A DNA stretch of 64,000 bases. Origin: Nectonema munidae (Eukaryota; Nematomorpha; Nectonematoida; Nectonematidae). The stretch covers positions 124,001-188,000 of the forward strand of contig JAUIRK010001021.1 in assembly GCA_030549495.1 (NCBI GenBank), given 5' to 3'. Made by a program: the position numbers and the translations under genes. This document shows positions 56,599 through 64,000 of this stretch, one piece after another. The notes beneath the pieces were generated by a model. The model had not been told where the DNA came from. It made no database searches and was given only the letters and a program-made list of their open reading frames with translations. Within the stretch, counting starts at the first letter, position 1, and each line of letters opens with the position of its first letter.

Positions 56599-59120
56599 CA
56601 GTGGAGCCCGCTTATTGTCATACCCTCCGTGTATGAATAAATTATGACATAATCCGGGATATTCTAATATCCGGGCTTAGCTATTTTCATGATTATGGTG
56701 GTTATAACGATTTAACTGTGCGTGATTATACATGTAGGGGCCTACACTGATAAGTGGCAACACGATGGTTAACAATTAAAACAAGTATTTATTACATTTT
56801 TCAGACATTATTATCACAATATACAAATAAAAAATTTATTTAGTATCATTTTTTTCATACATTATTTATTAAAATGTACAAATAAAAAATATATACACAC
56901 GCATTGACAAGTAGGCCTAAACAATCCATCAGGTAAGTTTTTTTTTCATTTGAAGTTGTGGATCTGCGAATTGTCTATTTAGATTTAAAAAAAGTCTGTT
57001 ATGCAGGTCTGTTTGGCAGATGTTGCAACCGCTGTTTGCAGCTCACTTTCCAGAGTGTGTTGTGGTGAGATCGTGGCCGATGGCTTCCAGATAGGCACGC
57101 ACAGATGACAGGCCGTCGAGGGCAACATGGGCCTTTGGTGGTGGAGGCAGTTCAGCTGACTCATCGTCACTGTCAGCAGTGGGGCAGACATCTGGCTGGC
57201 GTACTGTGTCACAGATGTCGCTTCTGTCAAGACCCCATGGCACTCAGTCTGGGAATCAACGTCCACGTAGGCCTGGAACTCTTCTGTTGTCATCCCATCT
57301 GGTGCCTCGACCTGGTGGTCTGCAGTGGGAGCATCTGGAGCAGAGGGGATGCGGAAGCCGGCATGGGCAAAGCAGTTTGCCACACTGGACTGTTTTACAT
57401 CCTGCCATGCCACTTTCAACATGTGCATAGCATCCAGGACTGTAAACTTGCGGGCGAAGGTGCTGGCAGAGAACTCAGCTTCACCTGCGTCGATGTATGC
57501 AACAATCTTCTGAACCACCTTCTTCCTGTAGAGTGCCTTCAGGTTTCGGATGATCCCCATGTCACATGGCTGCATGATGGAGGTCGTGTTGGGCGGCAGA
57601 AAGAAGAGGCGAATGTGGGGAAGGTCATCTGCTGCATCCTTGGGGTGAGCCGAGCAGTTGTCGAGGACAAGGGCAATGTGCCGCCCCTGCCTGGCCGTGT
57701 CACGTTCAAAGTCTCTTAGCCAGTCTCGAAAAAGGTTGCCAGTCATCCATGCGTTTTTATTGTTCATGTATGGGACTGGAAGCTGGGGGACTCCTCTAAA
57801 GCACCTGGGCTTGGCACTTTTGCCAACCACCAGTAGAGGACGCTTGTCACTGCCGTCCATGTTGGCAGTGACGAGGGCGGTGAGACGCTCCTTGACCTTC
57901 TTGCTGCGGCTCAGCTTCTGTGCTACATCTGCCAATGTGCCGTCAGGTAGGGCACGGAAGTAGATTCCCGTCTCATCTGCGTTGTAGACGTCACAGGGTT
58001 CATACTTCTCAAGCAGCTCGGGCAGCACAGTTGAAAGCCATGTGTCTGAAGCTGGGATGTCAGCATCACTTTTCTCCCCATGTGCCTTTTTATATTTGAT
58101 CGAGAAACGGTCCTTCCAACGGCAGATCCAGCCATTGGTTGCCTTGAAATCGTCCTTTCCTAGGTTGGCAGCGAGCTGGTTGGCCTTCTTCTCCAGGACT
58201 GCAGTGGTGATGGGACAGCCATGGGTACGGGCATCCACGAACCAGGTGTAAAGGGCCGTCTCGACGTCAGCTGCCTTGCCAGTCCGCATGCGCATGCGGT
58301 TGCCGTTCTTGTTCTGCTCAGCATCTTGCAGGATCTGGGACTTCTTGCTGAGAATTTTTGAAATGGTGGACTGTGAAACACCATACGTTTTGGACAATTG
58401 AGTTTGTGATTGGCTAGATGACCACTTTATGATCTCCAGCTTCTGGGCAAGGGACAAGTCATTTCGCTTACGTTTAGCACTCATGATTAAAAACTGAACT
58501 GAAGAATAGCTTAGCACAGTGTCCGTAACAATAGAGCAGATCGGCAAATGTTGTTTTGATTGGGAAGTTTATTTAAGATCAAAAGAATGCATCCTTTCAA
58601 GACCTGTGTGTGCAGCTGTGTGTGTGTGTGTTGCTATGCGTGCGTGGGTGCATGTGCGAAGCTTCGTGATCACAATGTTGCTTTCATGATCACATGTGAT
58701 TTATCGACGCATTAACCTGTCAGAAGTCTCACCAAATGGTTAAAGCCAAATGATTTTTAACGGGAAAGTGCGACCATGCGCGAACACTCATCATGGTGAT
58801 GCTTATCGATAACATCGTCATGGTCATGGTTAATTAAGGGATTAGACTTTGATGTAACTTATTGGTGCATTACTGTTGGTTTAGTGATAAGATAGGAGTT
58901 CAAGTTGATGAAAAAATGCGTGTACCGGCGCGATAATCCTGCAAAATGTTATTCTAAAAATTAATTTTGGCTAATTTTCTATGACAATAAACGAGAATAT
59001 CTATGACATTAAACGAGTAAATTTCTATGTTTTGTAAAGGAAATGGTTTGGGATTTCAATATTTTATGACAATAAACGGGATATTCTATAAAACGGTATG
59101 ATATTAAGTGGGCACTACTG
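56599..59120 (-). mobile_element. Complete Tigger/pogo DNA transposon
   Basis: Terminal inverted repeats CAGTGGAGCCCGCTTATTGT (left) and CAGTAGTGCCCACTTAATAT (right, read inward) are flanked by TA on both sides, the Tc1/mariner-pogo target. Subterminal segments around CATACC and GACAATAAACG also recur. The length of 2.52 kb and the single intact transposase frame are typical of Tigger. The coding part is far richer in GC than the host. Confidence 0.93.
56985..58484 (-). CDS. Tigger/pogo transposase (CENP-B-like, DDE)
   Basis: The protein cuts and pastes its own element at TA sites. Starting at the Met of MSAKRKRNDLS it has 499 residues: an N-terminal pipsqueak-type HTH (about 1-55, LSLAQKLEII ... 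YGVSQSTISKIL), a CENP-B-type HTH (about 70-135, NGWICRWKDRF), and a DDE_1 catalytic domain with YNADETGIY (D170), IALVLDNCSAHP (D275) and PPNTTSIMQPCDMG (D308), the DDD triad of the pogo group. The frame is uninterrupted. A start 21 codons upstream (58547) is possible, but its extension looks unlike transposase. Several plus-strand frames at 57105-58251 are shadows of this gene. The intact catalytic residues suggest recent activity. Confidence 0.95.
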   Translation of the reverse strand: MSAKRKRNDLSLAQKLEIIKWSSSQSQTQLSKTYGVSQSTISKILSKKSQILQDAEQNKNGNRMRMRTGKAADVETALYTWFVDARTHGCPITTAVLEKKANQLAANLGKDDFKATNGWICRWKDRFSIKYKKAHGEKSDADIPASDTWLSTVLPELLEKYEPCDVYNADETGIYFRALPDGTLADVAQKLSRSKKVKERLTALVTANMDGSDKRPLLVVGKSAKPRCFRGVPQLPVPYMNNKNAWMTGNLFRDWLRDFERDTARQGRHIALVLDNCSAHPKDAADDLPHIRLFFLPPNTTSIMQPCDMGIIRNLKALYRKKVVQKIVAYIDAGEAEFSASTFARKFTVLDAMHMLKVAWQDVKQSSVANCFAHAGFRIPSAPDAPTADHQVEAPDGMTTEEFQAYVDVDSQTECHGVLTEATSVTQYASQMSAPLLTVTMSQLNCLHHQRPMLPSTACHLCVPIWKPSATISPQHTLESELQTAVATSAKQTCITDFF

Positions 59121-59526
59121 TATTACCCCATTTTCTGTTGTTTGTTATGAAAAACAATATCGATTAGACCATAGTGCAATCTTGATAAAAAAATTTGAAT
59201 TAATAAAAATCACTAGTGTGTTCATAAAGAATCAAAATTATTTCTCCAAATTAGATTAGAAGATTTAATTGCAGCTTATATATATTATTGTGATAAATAT
59301 TCTATTCAGAGTAGATCTGTTGAGAGAGAATTATAATTTTTATATAAGTTTGATTTGAAAACAGAATTCTTACGAGTTACTCTTGGAAAAATAGCTTATA
59401 GGATTTTCACAACGTTGGAAACCATTTGTATCATTTAGGCTTTACAACATATAAAATCATATATCTTATTTGAAAGAATGAAAAAAGATAAATTCACATA
59501 ACTTCATATAAATAAAAAAATTCAGC

Positions 59527-59532
59527 TTTATT
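59527..59532 (-). terminator. Polyadenylation signal of RPS7
   Basis: AATAAA on the minus strand about 15 nt past the RPS7 stop codon, a normal place for a ribosomal-protein gene with a very short 3' UTR. Confidence 0.7.
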
Positions 59533-59546
59533 AATTTTTTTATATT

Positions 59547-62500
59547 TTAGAATAAGGGATCAGGAAACTCAAATACAACTTCCTTTCCTGTAAGCTTTTT
59601 GTAGACTTTTGAAAAAATTTCCACCTAAAAAAAAATAATTTATATAAGACATCATGATAAAGACTTAAGATTTTATAATTCTATAAAGTAAAACAGCGTT
59701 GTAACACAAAGCTAGATTTTTTTTTATCAAAAATTAGATAAAACGCTTTCCAATTGAATAAATACTAGCTTTCTTTATACCCAAGAAAAAAGGATGCGTT
59801 TGACAAACATTACTGATCGATTGTCCTTGTATTATGTTTGTCATGTGAATTCGTTTGATTTGATTTCAAGCACTCTAACTGAGGAAATAAATTAGAAGGT
59901 AGCTAATTAAGATCATAGAAAAAATTGTTTAAGCATCGGCATTTTATAAGCTTAGCCAAATAGGTCAAAAAATTAGGATTGGTACATCAATGCTAATAAT
60001 AATTTGTCACATATAATCTTGACTTATATAGAATTGGCGAGATACCATTGTCTTTCTATTTTTTGGAGTCTACCATAAGTTGACTTTTTGATTGTGATAT
60101 TCTAGCTTTACTAGCTTAGACAGTTAAATATATTTAATATGCTGAAAATTTTAAACAAAATATACATAAAAATTAATAAAGCTAAATATTAAGGATATTA
60201 AAGTTAGCCAAATTCAACAATATATAAAAGGAATTAAAATTTAGCTTGACAATTATCAAACATTCATAAAAGTTATATGAACTGCAGTAGAAATTATATT
60301 TATAAAAAAATAAAATAAATTTATTGAAATATATAAAAAGAACTTTTAAATATTAAATTGTTAAAGTGAATGTCAAAGCTATTTAGACAACGTCAACCTG
60401 GATTAGGCAAGAATAATTATGTTATCAGCATTAACCAAGAATCAACGATATCGATCTCACGCAGAAATCATTAGCAAGTAATGTTTTATAATATCTATCG
60501 TGGATAAAATTTAATCCAAAAAATAATTATGTTACTATAACGATAAGCTTAACAACCGTGCTTATTTATTTGCTACTGTTATTTAAATAGAAACACGATT
60601 ACCTTCTTGGTTTACAAAATTAGTTCAAAGAGATCACAATGAAGTGATCCACACTATTGCATAGGTCAGGGATGTGCAACTTATCTTAATGGTGAGTCCT
60701 TTAATAGTAAACTTTATTAAAAAATTGAGTTAATGAGATTTTTGGCAATTTTTGTTTTTTTTAAATTTGATCTATGCTTGTCTCTATGTTGCTATTTTGT
60801 TTTCTAAGAATGCTTGTAAGATGTGAATTATACAGACGAGTTCTTTCGTAATTTTTGATGTTTTTCACAGAAGAAAATAGTTGTTCACAGCAAGATGTGC
60901 TTCTCAACATACAATTTTTTTTTATATAAAAATTGCAAATTTTCTTTGAAAGTTATGAAGAGATTGTTTTCTATGTAAAGATCTCAGATATTCTTTACTT
61001 TGAAGATCAATCAATTCAAGCATAATATATCAAACGGGATAAATTATGGAAAATGGATAAATTCAATTTTTTTTGAAATCACAAAATCTTGTGCTAAAAT
61101 CTTTTAATAAAATCTCACAACTTTAAATGTATTTTTCTACATTATTTTTTTCTTTCCTCATGTATTAAATTTGGATGCTATTAATTGTCTGATAAAAAAA
61201 GTCACAACTTTTTCTTGAAACCTGTTAAAACTCAAGTATTTCAAACATTATAATTTACTTGACGGAGAGTGTCTCCTACTTAGTCTCTCAAGATTCTCAA
61301 ATATTTTTTTCTAATTATTTTGATATAAAAATTCTCTGAAATTGTATTAAAAATAATAAACCTCTAAAACAGGATTTCAGCATTATAAATTTGATATATA
61401 CACACATCAATTGAGGAGTTGAAATACGAAGAGTAAATTTTTATTTTCATTTATTCTATTTTACTATTAACAACGAAATATACTTTTAACATGATTTTGA
61501 GGCGTAGACACAAATTTGACTCAGAAGCGAATGATATAATTTTAGGAATGATAGAAATTGACGAGTTTTCAAAGTTTTTTGAACTATAAATATACACAAA
61601 TTAATGCGAATTATTATTGTTTTTTTAATTAAATTCTATTGCAATAAATTCATAAAGTTATATAACGAAAATTATTGAAAAATATTAAAATAGAATTTAT
61701 AATTTTTTGTTTGTGAGTTCTTTTTCAATCATGGTTGGTACTTATATTATAATATAATTTGCTTGGATCACATGTAGAGCAAGCACTCTAAAGATTTTAG
61801 GGTGTATTTTCTTGATGTGAACACTTTTAAGGTGGTTGTTTTTCATGTGAGCCATATAACTTCATGTGAAGGGATGAGTTTTCTTCATATGATACATTAA
61901 GGGTGCTTGATATTCATATGATTAACTTGTTAACCGATAGCCTCAGATGTCTGTTCTACCTATTTCAAAGGAAATTGTTTCAAATAACTTTTATCATGTA
62001 TAATATTTACGAAAATTATATAGTTAAATAATTTCAATAAGTAGTTGCTAATTTTGTTAGAAAGAACTTGAATGTCCTTCAGTTGTGTCAAATTCTTTTG
62101 TGAATGCTCACTTATATTATACAAAGTCCAGGTAGTAAGATAGATTTATTTGTGGAAATAGAAAAGCGAACGTGTAGTTTCAAATACTCTAATTCTTAAC
62201 TTGCGAACATACTTTGAGTAGTTACAAAAATATTTTTGTCGGCATTGTAGCTATATGAAATTTTCTTACTTTATGTTCTGTATTCTGCTGTTGATTTTTG
62301 TCTAGGTGAACTTTCATAAGTCTTGAACCACCTAACTTTATGCGAAGCCTTTTTCCAACTATTTCAGCAGGATAAACCATATCTGCTAAGTAGGCATCAT
62401 GCACCGATGTCAAAGTTCGACTAAAGATGTTAAAAAATAGAGGAAAAGCATTAAACAAAATATTTTAATACCTCCTTGGCCTTTTTTGTTTCTGCTTTTT

Positions 62501-62677
62501 AACTAACTTCTTTGATGGTTTTGGTAATATTTGACGCCTTGCTAAAAACAAAATTGTTGCACCGCTAAACTTCTTTTCCAATTCTCTAACAAGGCAACTT
62601 TGAATCTTTTGATAACTTTTTAACTGCGGAACCGGTACATAAATGATAATAACAGTTTTTCCATCTATATCAAATGT
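59547..62677 (-). CDS. RPS7: RPS7, 40S ribosomal protein S7 (eS7), last three exons
   Basis: eS7 is a structural protein of the small ribosomal subunit needed for early pre-rRNA processing. Exons on the minus strand: 62472-62677 ([45 protein letters not shown]), 62270-62420 ([43 protein letters not shown]) and 59547-59624 ([20 protein letters not shown], stop). Phases agree and introns are GT-AG (49 nt and about 2.6 kb). Together this is about 144 residues of a protein of about 194. The first exons, with the start Met, were not found between 62678 and 64000 and probably lie beyond the right edge. The large last intron holds a hAT relic. Confidence 0.96.
60664..61030 (-). pseudogene. hAT transposase C-terminus relic inside an RPS7 intron
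   Basis: Minus-strand reading gives [15 protein letters not shown] near 60980-61020 and [20 protein letters not shown] then [11 protein letters not shown] near 60800-60900, the STYxCEQxFSxMKxIK...RSRLTxxHLxxxLR region of the hAT dimerisation domain. CAGGGATGTGCAAC at 60666 looks like the terminal inverted repeat that follows it. The rest of the gene is not recognisable. Confidence 0.7.
61031..62269. other. RPS7 intron, otherwise unassigned
   Basis: AT-rich, no further coding signal. A hAT remainder may extend into it but could not be followed. Confidence 0.45.
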
Positions 62678-64000
62678 CTGAAAAGAATAATTATAAATAT
62701 TTTCCTTATAATTGAAAAATTCATGGAATGTGATTCAGCAGGATATGAATTGATATAACTAATAGAGCAAATGGTAAAATGTAGACTTAAAAATTTTGAA
62801 CAAAGGCGCTATTTTGAATCTCAAAGGGGGAAAAATTGCTTTTTTCGAACTCTGTATCATGACCAAGTCAGACCTTCAACTCTGTTGGGGTATTAAGTAC
62901 CTAGTGGAAAATAAATAATTCTTACAAAACTGAAAACAATGCTATGTGAAAAGGAACGAAATTATATGTATTTAATAAATGTTCAATTTCTTTGTATGAG
63001 CGCTTATGCAACATAGTCCTAACAAAATAATAAAGTTCTAATAACAACGAAGTCATTAGTCATTTTCTTTTCATTGGTCATCAGTGACCAATTATAACTC
63101 AAAGAGGAAATCTTTATTTTTAGATACTCTTAGGATGCCTTTGAGAAAATAACAATGAATAGAGATCATATTTATGTCCATGTCTGGAAATAGTCAAAAA
63201 ATTGCCGTAGAATCTAGCAGAAAATAGGAAGCAAACATAAGACATGATACCATGCCAAAACTTGTAGCTAAAAAAATTCGAAGTGTTGAAGATCAAAGAA
63301 GAGGTGATCACGTACAACATTCGATGAAAATTAAACACTTGCAGTTTTCTTATTTTAATAACACAGTGGTCCCATAAAGTACAAGAAGTTGAAATAGGTA
63401 AAACTTTTTCGATTATGCGATCTCAACTTCTTTTTATATAAGATATAACGGAACTAAAAACTTCGAAAACCTAATTATCGAAAGCTTTTTCGAAAAGCAT
63501 TTTTGTGATTGTTTTGTCTGTAATATAGATTAGGATAGTGAGGGGTGTGTTTTGGCGTCGAATTGTCAGAAATCCAGCTAACAAAACGATAGTCAATAAA
63601 AATCGAAAGTCTAATTATTTAAAAAAAAAAAAGCAATTTTGATTTGATCTACCAAATTAAAATAGCTTTAAAATGGAAGAAGAGGGAATACATACTCATA
63701 CCTTTTTAATTTAGAAAAGGAATGTTTGTTAGGAGAAATTTTTTTCAGGGCGCACATCCTCAAAATTATTGGGGAGGAATTTTTTTTATAAAATTTTCAA
63801 AATTACTGGTCTGGAAATACCACGGGAGAGCAAATATTCAAGCTATCGTTTAAAATAGAGTGTATTCAGCGCATACATAAATTTATAAGACTACTTTATA
63901 TTTTTTTACAACATTGGTGAATTTTAAATACTATACTTCCAGCGAAAATATTTTAATTAAATTTGCATATCGCATATACACTAGTTTAAAAAATACAAAT
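62678..64000. other. Probable RPS7 intron to the right edge
   Basis: The RPS7 exon at 62677 starts after a clean TTTTCAG acceptor in phase 0, so an upstream exon must exist. I could not find it here; the 72-codon minus-strand frame 63120-63338 does not match the eS7 N-terminus. Confidence 0.45.

Noticed and set aside
57105-58251. Plus-strand frames up to 204 codons
   Set aside because: They are shadows of the GC-rich Tigger transposase on the minus strand.

Overview
The window is a piece of an AT-rich animal nuclear genome. Four conserved eukaryotic genes with canonical stop codons are recognisable, two of them split by GT-AG introns. They lie in a sea of decayed transposable elements. Nothing bacterial or organellar is seen. 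The host cannot be named from sequence alone; small introns in one element, intron-less housekeeping genes and many hAT, piggyBac, Tigger and tyrosine-recombinase elements fit an invertebrate such as a cnidarian/myxozoan or a crustacean, but this is inference.

Host genes, left to right: (1) EFL1, the GTPase that releases eIF6 from 60S ribosomal subunits, minus strand, with eleven exons reconstructed from 16199 down to 2209 and its C-terminal half beyond the left edge; (2) USP5 (isopeptidase T), plus strand, 27863-30115, one uninterrupted 750-codon frame; (3) MCRS1, minus strand, 36225-37649, one uninterrupted frame with a C-terminal FHA domain; (4) RPS7 (eS7), minus strand, with its last three exons at 59547-62677 and its 5' end unresolved or beyond the right edge. 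EFL1 and RPS7 both serve ribosome production, USP5 recycles ubiquitin chains, and MCRS1 is a chromatin-complex subunit; no operon-like arrangement is implied.

Mobile DNA: a LINE relic inside EFL1 intron 6; four copies of a 138-bp TTAA-flanked MITE plus a piggyBac transposase relic; a LINE 3' end at about 17.4-18.2 kb; a hAT deletion derivative with a perfect 8-bp target duplication (21257-22440); a GC-rich reverse-transcriptase/RNase H retroelement relic (about 23.86-26.5 kb); a poly-C hAT MITE with a perfect 8-bp duplication (33700-33864); a decayed ZBED5-like hAT (43512-45682); a second hAT C-terminus (60664-61030); and a complete Tigger/pogo element with an intact transposase, matching TIRs and TA duplication (56599-59120).

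The most unusual region is about 46.45-56.5 kb. An eleven-exon gene (48628-51639, minus) encodes two C2H2 zinc fingers followed by a tyrosine recombinase with the full R-K-HxxR-H-Y set and a Pro/Ser repeat tail. It has no reverse transcriptase. It is embedded in about twenty copies of a C-tract-containing repeat, a large direct duplication on both sides, a foldback structure with arms of about 460-490 bp, and many copies of an ACTTACTGAC motif in both orientations. I interpret it as a Crypton-like or otherwise undescribed tyrosine-recombinase transposon with a satellite-like body.
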